A DNA stretch of 12,320 nt from Caldora sp. SIO3E6 (GTDB taxonomy: Bacteria; Cyanobacteriota; Cyanobacteriia; Cyanobacteriales; Coleofasciculaceae), in assembly GCA_010672185.1 (NCBI GenBank), contig JAAHHL010000107.1:1-12320 (forward strand). The letters are read 5' to 3'. Position numbers and translations under genes: made by a program. The notes beneath the pieces are model-generated. The model did not search any database. It had not been told where the DNA came from and saw nothing but the letters and a program-made list of their open reading frames with translations. Shown piece by piece: positions 5,536-11,897 of this stretch. How positions within the stretch are numbered: the stretch's first letter is position 1; every line of letters begins with the position of its first letter.

Positions 5536-5688
5536 ATGCAGGGCAATCAGGTTAACTTGACACAAGACGACGACATAGAGGAGGAGACATGGCTACTAGC
5601 AGCTTCGCGCAATCCTGTGTTCGATGATCTTCACGATCAACAGGAGGATATTTACTCATTAAGTGACGGAAAGCCATTCCATGACTAA
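5536..5688 (+). CDS. Possible small antitoxin-like protein or its C-terminal remnant
   Basis: ATG 5536 gives 50 residues. The frame stays open upstream into the hairpin module (ATG 5473), but that part is repeat-derived. The acidic middle (DDDIEEETWLLAA) and the ending PVFDDLHDQQEDIYSLSDGK-PFHD resemble, from memory, the tails of short cyanobacterial proteins found as antitoxin partners. No toxin gene follows. The likely explanation is that the N-terminal part was lost to the adjacent element, leaving a remnant. No Shine-Dalgarno sequence fits ATG 5536. Confidence 0.35.
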   Translation: MQGNQVNLTQDDDIEEETWLLAASRNPVFDDLHDQQEDIYSLSDGKPFHD

Positions 5689-5722
5689 ATATAAGATAGT
5701 TTAGGTGATAGCGAAAAGTCCC

Positions 5723-5791
5723 AGATCCCCGACTTCTTCTATTGGTTTTTTTAAGTTAATCACAGATCTTCAATCGAGAAGTCGGGGATCT
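5723..5791. repeat. Inverted repeat with 15-bp perfect arms
   Basis: AGATCCCCGACTTCT (5723-5737) and AGAAGTCGGGGATCT (5777-5791), separated by 39 bp. This arm sequence looks like a dispersed palindromic repeat of many cyanobacterial genomes. It lies 35 bp after the small antitoxin-like frame, where the RNA hairpin could terminate or stabilise that transcript. Confidence 0.85.
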
Positions 5792-5978
5792 TGAGTCTCT
5801 GCGATCGCAGCAACCTTTTCTGGAGTATGCTCAAGAAATCAGTCTTTTCTCAAATACTATATATGTGCGCACATTTCCCCATTGTAAAATAATAGTAGAG
5901 AATCAAAATAAAGTCAACTTAGAGAATTAAGAATGTAGAATGAAGAATTAGGAATTGGTATAAAATACCGCAAATTTT

Positions 5979-6224
5979 GTAGGGGCGGGTTTAGGGTCAC
6001 CGTTAACACATTTAGCGATAATTTTGGTACAAAACCCGCCCTGCCGTTATCGCATTTGAGGATAATTTTGGGATAAAATCTGCCCTGTGGATAACCTAGG
6101 TAATGCGATCGCTTCCTTGATATTTTGGGGATTGTTTGGTTTAACCGACGGATGCCGATAGGGCGGGTTTTGATGGCAATATTCGGGTAATATGGGTTAG
6201 ATTGTCCCTAAACCCGCCCCTACA
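5979..6224. mobile_element. MITE-like element B, second copy with perfect 19-bp inverted ends
   Basis: 246 bp with TGTAGGGGCGGGTTTAGGG at the left end and its exact reverse complement at the right. The left hairpin module is 5979-6042 and the right 6161-6224. It is homologous to element A but has two ~44-bp internal units (6002-6045, 6046-6089) instead of three, which explains most of the size difference. It shares the core GTGGATAACCTAGGTAATGC next to a HIP1 octamer. Confidence 0.85.
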
Positions 6225-6276
6225 ATTGCTTGTTAATTTATTTGGGAATTGTTTGTTTAACTGGGGGATGCGGAAA

Positions 6277-6339
6277 GGGCGGGTTTTGATTGGAATATTC
6301 GGGTAATAGGGGCGAGATTATCCCTAAACCCGCCCCTAC
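6277..6339. repeat. Extra right-type hairpin module in block 2, just after the cphA stop
   Basis: GGGCGGGTTTTGATTGGAAT ... CCCTAAACCCGCCCCTAC. Its outer arms pair over 10 bp (GGGCGGGTTT/AAACCCGCCC). It lies 22 bp beyond the cphA stop codon on the transcribed side, so it may serve as a 3' stabilising or terminating hairpin for cphA mRNA; it has no strong U-tract. Confidence 0.85.
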
Positions 6340-6361
6340 GATTATCGCTCAACTTACCAAA

Positions 6362-9055
6362 TTAACTTACACCGGAATTAACTACTGACCGCTGCAACTC
6401 AGTTTTATTAATGTTACTTGCGATTGAGCTAGTTCCATTTTCTGGTAAGGGACGACGCTCCTCGATCAAGCTAATTATCGGACCGACAGTTTCTGGAAGA
6501 ATTACAACTAAGCCACCGATAGCAGCTTGATCTAATCCAGTATTAATTGCATCTATCTCCTTGAGGATAACTTCATAACGACAATCTGGTTTTTGTTGGA
6601 TAATTCCCTGAGCAATTAACTTTGCAGCTTCTCCACTAGGACGTCCTCTTAAGTCATCATCTTCTTTGATAATAATCCGATCAAAGATTTTAGCAGAGAG
6701 CCTACCTAATTCAATGAAATCCTCATCCCGGCGATCGCCAGGACCTCCGACTATCCCAATTCTCTCTCCGGGCCAATTGCGGACAAAACCTCCGAGGGCT
6801 TCATAACCGGCAGCATTGTGGGCATAATCCACTAAAGCATGATAGCGACCAAGATTAAACAAATTCATCCGTCCTGGAGTCTGTTCTACGGAAGCTCGGA
6901 AAGTAGTTAATGCTGCTCGAATTGCTTCAATGGGAACTCCTTGGGCAAAGGCGGCAAGACTGGCAGCTAGGGCATTAGCAATCATAAATGGAGCTAATCC
7001 CGACATAGTTACCGGCACATGCACTGCCTCTTCGATCCGCAAAGTCCAATCTCCCCTGAGAATTGACAGGTAGCCATTTTCATAAACTGCTGCCAAACCA
7101 CCTTGCCGCCGGTGATCTTGCACTACCGGATTCTCTGGATTCATGGAAAAATAAGCCACATTACCTTTGACCTTTTGTGCCATAGCGGCTACCCGAGGGT
7201 CATCGGCGTTGAGGATCGCATAGCCATGAGGACTGACTGATTCCGCCAGCACACCTTTGAGGTTTGCCATCTGTTCTATGGTGTCTATATCGCCGATGCC
7301 CAAGTGATCCGCAGCGACATTTAAGACTACTCCTACGTCACAGCGATCAAATGCTAAGCCAGAACGCAAGATACCACCACGGGCAGTTTCGAGAATTGCT
7401 ACTTCTACTGTGGGGTCTTTGAGTATTACCTGAGCACTTTGAGGTCCGGTAGTATCTCCTTTTTCCACCAGATGATCATCAATATAAATACCATCAGTGG
7501 TGGTATAGCCCACAACTTGTTCAGTTTGCCGATAAATATGGGCAATCAAGCGGGTGGTAGTAGTTTTTCCATTAGTACCGGTGACTGCCACAATGGGAAC
7601 ACGGCTAGGTTGTCCAGAGGGAAAGAGCATTTCCATTACCGGTGCTGCGACATTCCGGGGCAAACCTTGGCTAGGGCAAACATGCATCCGGAAGCCAGGA
7701 GCAGCGTTGACTTCGACGATAACTCCATCTACTTCCCGCAGGGGTTTTGTGATATCCGGGGTGACAATGTCAATTCCGGCAATATCCAAACCAATAATTT
7801 TAGCAACCCGTTCTGCCAACCAAATGTTTTCTGGGTGGATATCGTCGGTACGATCAATAGCGATACCGCCGGTACTCAGGTTAGCAGTGGCTCGCAAGTA
7901 ACACCATACACCTTCTCTCAAAACCGTATCTAGGCTGTAACCTTGACGGTCTAACAGATTCATACTGGTATGGTCTACGGTTATTTTGGTGAGTACATTG
8001 TCATGTCCTTCACCACGATTGGGGTGGCGATTGGTCTCCTCAATCAGTTCTTCAATGGTGGACTTGCCATCCCCTACCACATGGGCAGGAATGCGCTCGG
8101 CAACTGCGACTAATTTGCCATTAACTACTAAAACTCGGTGATCATTGCCACGATAGTAACGTTCGATAATCACAGAGCGGGAGATCGCTTTGGCAGTATC
8201 GTAGGCTTTTTCTGCTTCTTCCCAATTTTGGATATCAATGGTGATACCTCTACCGTGATTACCATTCAAGGGCTTGATAACAATTGGGTAACCCCCAAGG
8301 TCTTCAATAGCGACTTCTAAATCATCTAGGAACTGAATCACAGTGCCACGCGGTACGGGAACACCGGCATCCCGCAAAGTTTGTTTCGTACCCTCTTTAT
8401 CACAGGCTAACTCAACTCCCAGAATTCCGGAATGGTCACTTAAGGTTGCCTGAACACGCTTTTGGTAGCAACCATAGCCCAACTGAATCATTGCTCTGGC
8501 ACTCAACGCCATCCAGGGTATATCTCTAGCTTCGGCTTCTTTAACTAGGGCTTCTGTACTGGGACCTAGGGCAGCTTCCTGGTGCAATTCCTTTAAATCT
8601 TTGAGGTCTTGCTCTAACTCTTTTTGGGGGTAGCTCCCGGTATCAACAATGCTGCGGCACAAGCGAACTGCTGCTCTGGTAGCATAACGACCAGCTTGTT
8701 CATGAGCGTATTCAATGACTACCTGATAAACTCCTGGTGTAGCTGTTTCCCTAGTGCGACCAAAGCCTACTTGTTTGCCTGCTAGTTCTTGAAGTTCCAG
8801 GGCTACATGTTCGATAATATGCCCCATCATCGTTCCTTGCCTCACCCGATGAAGGAAACCACCCCGGACACCAGGAGAACAGAAATGTTCTTCCAGACTG
8901 GGTAATGACCCAACGAGTCCTTCGTAAAAGCCAGGAATTTCATTGGAGGGCTTGTTTGCCAACTCCTCCAAATCAAGACGCATAACAATGAGTTTATGGC
9001 GTCGAATACTCCAATAGTTGGGACCGCGTAATGTCTGGATTTTTAAAATTCTCAT
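6362..9055 (-). CDS. cphA: Cyanophycin synthetase
   Basis: 897 residues, normal for cyanobacterial CphA (about 870-900). It makes the nitrogen reserve polymer multi-L-arginyl-poly-L-aspartate in the cytoplasm, adding Asp to the backbone and Arg to the side chain with ATP. Domains: an N-terminal CphA-specific domain (1 to about 165, starting MRILKIQTLRGPNYWSIRRH), an ATP-grasp domain (about 215-480, with PIVIKPLNGNHGRGITIDI and VEVNAAPGFRMH), then a Mur-ligase-like module. That module begins with the P-loop VTGTNGKTTTT (491-501), continues with ILETARGGILRSGLAFDRCD, and ends with a C-terminal domain (ALVDYAHN, GIVGGPGDRRDED). All expected ATP-binding motifs are present, so it should be active. 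It follows cphB on the same strand after 385 bp. That spacer has an NtcA-like site and hairpins, so it may have its own promoter. Only a weak ribosome site (CCCCT upstream) is seen. Confidence 0.97.
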   Translation of the reverse strand: MRILKIQTLRGPNYWSIRRHKLIVMRLDLEELANKPSNEIPGFYEGLVGSLPSLEEHFCSPGVRGGFLHRVRQGTMMGHIIEHVALELQELAGKQVGFGRTRETATPGVYQVVIEYAHEQAGRYATRAAVRLCRSIVDTGSYPQKELEQDLKDLKELHQEAALGPSTEALVKEAEARDIPWMALSARAMIQLGYGCYQKRVQATLSDHSGILGVELACDKEGTKQTLRDAGVPVPRGTVIQFLDDLEVAIEDLGGYPIVIKPLNGNHGRGITIDIQNWEEAEKAYDTAKAISRSVIIERYYRGNDHRVLVVNGKLVAVAERIPAHVVGDGKSTIEELIEETNRHPNRGEGHDNVLTKITVDHTSMNLLDRQGYSLDTVLREGVWCYLRATANLSTGGIAIDRTDDIHPENIWLAERVAKIIGLDIAGIDIVTPDITKPLREVDGVIVEVNAAPGFRMHVCPSQGLPRNVAAPVMEMLFPSGQPSRVPIVAVTGTNGKTTTTRLIAHIYRQTEQVVGYTTTDGIYIDDHLVEKGDTTGPQSAQVILKDPTVEVAILETARGGILRSGLAFDRCDVGVVLNVAADHLGIGDIDTIEQMANLKGVLAESVSPHGYAILNADDPRVAAMAQKVKGNVAYFSMNPENPVVQDHRRQGGLAAVYENGYLSILRGDWTLRIEEAVHVPVTMSGLAPFMIANALAASLAAFAQGVPIEAIRAALTTFRASVEQTPGRMNLFNLGRYHALVDYAHNAAGYEALGGFVRNWPGERIGIVGGPGDRRDEDFIELGRLSAKIFDRIIIKEDDDLRGRPSGEAAKLIAQGIIQQKPDCRYEVILKEIDAINTGLDQAAIGGLVVILPETVGPIISLIEERRPLPENGTSSIASNINKTELQRSVVNSGVS

Positions 9056-9252
9056 AGGGGATGATTGTCAAGATGTACTTGAAGATGTTGAAAGAAGTGA
9101 TTGCCGCACTCAGGGAGTACAGTAACAAAACACAGGATATGTAAAGTATATTTAAAGTTTCTTATGATAACTCAATAAATTTGCTGAACTGTTAAGTCAC
9201 GACTCCTGTAAAGTTAGGCAACTTGACTAGTTTCCCGCGTTGAAAAGCTCTT

Positions 9253-9275
9253 AAACTGTTCTCTGTGAACAGTTT
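9253..9275. promoter_or_regulatory. Hairpin AAACTGTTC-tctgt-GAACAGTTT upstream of cphA
   Basis: Perfect 9-bp stem with a 5-nt loop, about 200 bp upstream of the cphA start. No T-run follows on either strand, so it is not a classic terminator. It could be an operator palindrome or an RNA-processing or stability hairpin. Confidence 0.45.
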
Positions 9276-9309
9276 TCTCCTATATTATCCGTAACATTGT
9301 CTAAATTGA

Positions 9310-9338
9310 CACTCTCCTCAGCCCTAGCTGAGGGAGTG
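9310..9338. promoter_or_regulatory. Hairpin CACTCTCCTCAGC/GCTGAGGGAGTG in the cphB-cphA spacer
   Basis: 12-13-bp stem with a single bulge and a CCTA loop. It lies between the end of cphB and the cphA start, beside the NtcA-like site. It may be a transcript-shaping structure or a dispersed palindromic repeat; the sequence alone does not decide. Confidence 0.5.
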
Positions 9339-9351
9339 AAAGATGTGGGAA

Positions 9352-9365
9352 GTATAGAGATGTAC
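9352..9365. promoter_or_regulatory. NtcA-type site GTATAGAGATGTAC upstream of cphA
   Basis: GTA-N8-TAC fits the NtcA consensus on both strands. It lies about 297 bp before the cphA start and 76 bp after the cphB stop. Cyanophycin genes are known to respond to nitrogen supply in Anabaena, which makes the site plausible. On the minus strand there is no clean TAN3T box at 22-23 nt (TAGGGC lies about 26 nt on). A six-base consensus is expected by chance a few times in 12 kb. Confidence 0.35.
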
Positions 9366-9440
9366 GAAATCAGATTTAAAACTCTGTACTTCCTCAGGCG
9401 ACCAAGAGTATTGCTATAAGGCCAACAACACGCATCAATC

Positions 9441-10295
9441 TCAGAATTTTTGGCTCATGAGGGAGCGTTGGTGTATGTGGTAGCGATCGCCATGACAGAG
9501 AATGTGTACCCGGAGATTATGCAAACTAATGGGATCTTTGGCACCAATATAAGACTCATTGGTATAAGACATTTCTCCTGGATCAATAATTGTCACAGTG
9601 CCTTTACCCATGACATGCAACAGACCATCTTGTTCAAATAAGGCGCAGGTATCTTCATCAATACCGATTCCTAACTTATTCGGATGGGCAGCCATCGCAC
9701 TCATCAGACGCGCCATACGATTGCGATTGTGAAAATGTTGATCCACAACTATTTCTGGGATGATCCCTAATCCTGTAGCCATTTCTACTAAGGAACGATT
9801 GGGTGACTCTCCGCTACCGCCCCCACCAATCATCTGGTGCCCCATTGCCGCTGCACCAGCACTAGTTCCTGCTAGGGTAATTTCACCTAGATGTACTCGT
9901 TGTAGGAGCTTTTCCATCATCGGCGTTTCTGCTAGTAAACCACACAGCCGCAACTGATCCCCACCAGTAAGGAAGACCCCTGTGCAGTTTGCCATATATT
10001 CCAAGATCAGAGGGTCAGACCCTTGGGTGCGATCGCGGATATCGAGCACCCTAATTTCCTGGGCCCCCATATCGGCAAAAATTCGGTGATAACGCTCACC
10101 AATCAGTGCTGGTTCTCTCGACGCTGAGGGAATAATCGCTATTCGACTTTGCCCTGATCCAGAACGGTAAAAAAAATTGTGCAGGATCTCGCGTCCATGA
10201 ATTTTGTCCTCAGCACCACCAATTACTAGAACAGCTGTTTTCGTGGATTTAGGCATTCTCGTTCCTGGGAATTGAGACTCTAACTGGAGCATCAT
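9441..10295 (-). CDS. cphB: Cyanophycinase
   Basis: 284 residues. This cytoplasmic serine-type exopeptidase (peptidase family S51) degrades cyanophycin to beta-Asp-Arg dipeptides. Visible features: TKTAVLVIGGAEDKIHGREI near the N-terminus (about 18-37), a TGGDQ motif (110-114), the nucleophile motif GTSAGAAAMGH with Ser145, and DQHFHNRNRM (about 185-194) with conserved His/Arg, followed by GIGIDEDTCALF. All are intact. Two ATG codons are adjacent at the start (10290-10295) and a further in-frame Met, at MPKSTKTAVLVIGG (residue 14), is another plausible start. cphB precedes cphA on the same strand, the usual cyanobacterial order, and is divergent from trmD. No clear Shine-Dalgarno sequence is visible. 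Confidence 0.97.
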   Translation of the reverse strand: MMLQLESQFPGTRMPKSTKTAVLVIGGAEDKIHGREILHNFFYRSGSGQSRIAIIPSASREPALIGERYHRIFADMGAQEIRVLDIRDRTQGSDPLILEYMANCTGVFLTGGDQLRLCGLLAETPMMEKLLQRVHLGEITLAGTSAGAAAMGHQMIGGGGSGESPNRSLVEMATGLGIIPEIVVDQHFHNRNRMARLMSAMAAHPNKLGIGIDEDTCALFEQDGLLHVMGKGTVTIIDPGEMSYTNESYIGAKDPISLHNLRVHILCHGDRYHIHQRSLMSQKF

Positions 10296-10680
10296 ATCGA
10301 TTTTTTCTTGCTATGAGGTAATTCAAGTGCTTAAGTTTTGGCTATCGCTCGGAATGCTACTTTAATACAATTTCTGAACTTGGCTCAACTCTTCAGGAAA
10401 CGGTTGCAAACAAACACACGACTTTAAGCTCATGCCACGACTTGGATTAAGCGGGATGGCACTTCGGAGCCGCTGCGCATAAAATATCCTATTCTTCGAT
10501 ATGCCGAAGAAAGCGTCTATGTCAAGTGTTAGAGTTTTTTTGTATGCTTTAACACTTAAGTCAAGAAAATTATAATAGTACTTCTTTGGGAGGATGTCAA
10601 GGAAAGGAAATTTATTTAAAATTAATAAGTTTTTTGGTTACTACCCAAATACTGATCCAGCAAACCCTAATCAATACCTT
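10296..10680. other. Divergent cphB-trmD intergenic region
   Basis: 385 bp up to the preferred trmD start. It contains a hairpin TTCTTCG-atatgc-CGAAGAA (10492-10511), an inverted repeat AAGTGTTA (10524-10531) / TAACACTT (10550-10557) that overlaps the trmD -35 box, and the trmD promoter. Nothing convincing was found for a cphB promoter. Confidence 0.6.
10549..10576 (+). promoter_or_regulatory. Sigma70-type promoter for trmD
   Basis: TTAACA (10549-10554), a 16-bp spacer, then a perfect TATAAT (10571-10576). Transcription would begin near 10583. The -35 box lies in the right arm of the AAGTGTTA/TAACACTT inverted repeat (10524-10557), so a repressor binding there could block it. Confidence 0.65.
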
Positions 10681-11379
10681 GTGCGATTTGACATTGTTAC
10701 CCTGTTTCCTGATTTTTTTACTTCTCCCCTGAACTCAGGGCTCATTGGTAAAGCTCTAATGAAGCAAATTGCCCAGGTTTATTTCGTCAATCCTCGCGAC
10801 TTTGCTACAGACAAACACCATAGAGTTGATGATGAGCCTTACGGTGGCGGTGTCGGAATGTTGATGAAACCAGAGCCAATTTTTGCGGCGGTGGAGTCAT
10901 TGCCGATTTTGCCTCGAAGGGAGGTGATCCTAATGACGCCTCAGGGACAACCTTTAAACCAAAAGTTGCTAAGAGACCTGGCAAGCAATTACGACCAACT
11001 GGTGGTGATTTGTGGGCATTATGAAGGGGTAGATGAGCGAGTGTTGAATTTGGTTACCCGGGAGCTGTCTTTGGGGGATTTTATTTTGACCTGTGGAGAA
11101 ATTCCTGCCTTGACTCTAATTAACGGTGTAGTGAGATTGCTACCAGGAACTGTAGGCAAGGTAGAGTCCCTCAAAGCAGAAAGTTTTGAAGCTGGGTTGT
11201 TAGACTATCCTCAATATACCCGACCAGCTGAGTATCGGGGCTGGAAAGTACCCAATATCCTGTTGTCAGGCAATCATGGGAAAATTGCTCGGTGGCGCAA
11301 AGAACAACAAATTCAGAGAACACAGGAGCGTCGTCCTGATTTGTATGAAGATTGGTTACGGAATCTTGACAACGACTGA
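10681..11379 (+). CDS. trmD: tRNA (guanine-N1)-methyltransferase
   Basis: TrmD methylates G37 next to the anticodon of tRNAs using S-adenosylmethionine, which prevents +1 frameshifting. From the GTG at 10681 the protein has 232 residues and begins VRFDIVTLFPDFF, the conserved N-terminus of the family. The same frame is open back to an ATG at 10594, adding 29 residues (KINKFFGYYPNTDPANP) that family members lack. GGGAGG abuts that ATG with no spacing, so GTG is preferred. Motifs: HHRVDDEPYGGGVGMLMKPE, the knot segments ICGHYEGVDERV and LSLGDFILTCGEIPALTLIN, RLLPGTVG, and LLDYPQYTRPAEYRGW with the typical C-terminal helix (ARWRKEQQIQRTQERRPDLY). All look intact. It is probably monocistronic here, without the rimM or rplS neighbours seen in many bacteria. 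Confidence 0.95.
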   Translation: MRFDIVTLFPDFFTSPLNSGLIGKALMKQIAQVYFVNPRDFATDKHHRVDDEPYGGGVGMLMKPEPIFAAVESLPILPRREVILMTPQGQPLNQKLLRDLASNYDQLVVICGHYEGVDERVLNLVTRELSLGDFILTCGEIPALTLINGVVRLLPGTVGKVESLKAESFEAGLLDYPQYTRPAEYRGWKVPNILLSGNHGKIARWRKEQQIQRTQERRPDLYEDWLRNLDND

Positions 11380-11382
11380 GTT

Positions 11383-11446
11383 TAGACTGACATCTTGCAC
11401 TCTTTTCATTAAGACTTAATAATGAAAGAAACAAAGTCTATTTTTC
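11383..11446 (+). terminator. Likely Rho-independent terminator of trmD
   Basis: The outer stem TAGACT (11383-11388) / AGTCTA (11435-11440) is followed directly by TTTTTC. An inner stem TCTTTTCATTA/TAATGAAAGA with one bulge stacks inside it. It lies 3 bp after the trmD stop. The stem is AT-rich, so strength is uncertain. Confidence 0.5.
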
Positions 11447-11489
11447 TTCCCTGTTGCCTGTTGCCTTGTTTCTTGAAAGTTATTCTCTT

Positions 11490-11888
11490 GTGGAACTGGC
11501 ATCTTGCCAGTCATCCCAATTATTACTTGACTGAGATTGCTACAAGCTAGAAGCTTGTTCCACTGGATTATTATTCCACAAGAGACTATTCTAATGTGGA
11601 ACTGGCATCTTGCCAGTCATCCCAATTATTACTTGACTGAGATTGCTACAGGCACTGAAGCCTGTTCCACAACAGGAGATTATTCCACAAGAGACTATTT
11701 TAATGTGGAACTGGCATCTTGCCAGTCATCCCAATTGTTATTTGACTGAAATTACTACAGGCACTGAAGCCTGTTCCACAACAGGAGATTATTCCACAAG
11801 AGGCTATTCTAATGTGGAACTGGCATCTTGCCAGTTATCCCAATTATTACTTGACTGAGATTGCTACAGGCACTGAAGCCTGTTCCAC
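11490..11888. repeat. Array of four REP-like two-hairpin units beside the RAYT gene
   Basis: Units lie at 11490-11563 (74 bp), 11596-11670, 11705-11779 and 11814-11888 (75 bp each), with a start-to-start distance of 106, 109 and 109 bp. Each opens with GTGGAAC and closes with GTTCCAC, so the ends pair. Inside are hairpin 1 (CTGGC-atctt-GCCAG) and hairpin 2. Hairpin 2 is ACAAGCT-aga-AGCTTGT in unit 1 and ACAGGC...GCCTGT in units 2-4; paired positions changed together. The ~34-bp linkers are near-identical and contain ACAGGAGATTATTCCACAAG. The predicted shape is a closed stem with two inner hairpins. Such palindrome pairs match the BIME/REP substrates of RAYT transposases. Confidence 0.85.
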
Positions 11889-11897
11889 AACAGGAGA

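Larger units (their letters stand above)
4992..6361. other. 1.37-kb repeat-dominated intergenic region
   Basis: The region holds two blocks of GGGCGGGTTT hairpin modules (5071-5514 and 5979-6339), each in left-right-right order. Between them are a short antitoxin-like tail, an inverted repeat (5723-5791), one more HIP1 site and a loose AGAATTA-type heptamer stretch (about 5917-5958). Apart from the 50-residue candidate at 5536-5688 no gene is supported. Confidence 0.85.
9056..9440. other. cphB-cphA spacer with hairpins and NtcA-like site
   Basis: 385 bp without an ORF of note. Contains a perfect 9-bp hairpin (9253-9275), a longer GC-richer hairpin (9310-9338) and a GTAN8TAC sequence (9352-9365). 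Such a long spacer points to separate or additional transcription of cphA, or to processing between the two coding regions. Confidence 0.7.

Noticed and set aside
5589..5624. ATG 5589 with an excellent GAGGAGG ribosome site
   Set aside because: That frame stops after 11 codons, and the GAGGAGG is part of Glu codons in the antitoxin-like frame.
6277..6339. Hairpin after cphA called as a Rho-independent terminator
   Set aside because: It is a copy of the dispersed GGGCGGGTTT module and no U-tract follows its arm on the minus strand. It is listed as a repeat with only a possible 3'-end role.
5071..6339. Replication origin suggested by GTGGATAAC motifs, which resemble DnaA boxes (TTATCCACA type)
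   Set aside because: The TGTGGATAA motifs occur at fixed places inside the repeated elements, and no dnaA or dnaN gene or AT-rich unwinding region accompanies them; more likely element sequence.
7439..7933. Plus-strand open frames of 115-164 codons opposite cphA
   Set aside because: They are antisense to an intact, highly conserved coding region, overlap each other and show no domain-like composition.
11537..11858. Two overlapping ~70-codon plus-strand frames with near-identical repeats
   Set aside because: They are translations of the tandem REP-like units, not a repeat protein; there is no ribosome site and each unit is shaped for hairpins.
11490..11888. CRISPR array
   Set aside because: The linkers between units are nearly identical rather than unique spacers, the unit is 75 bp, and no cas gene is near.
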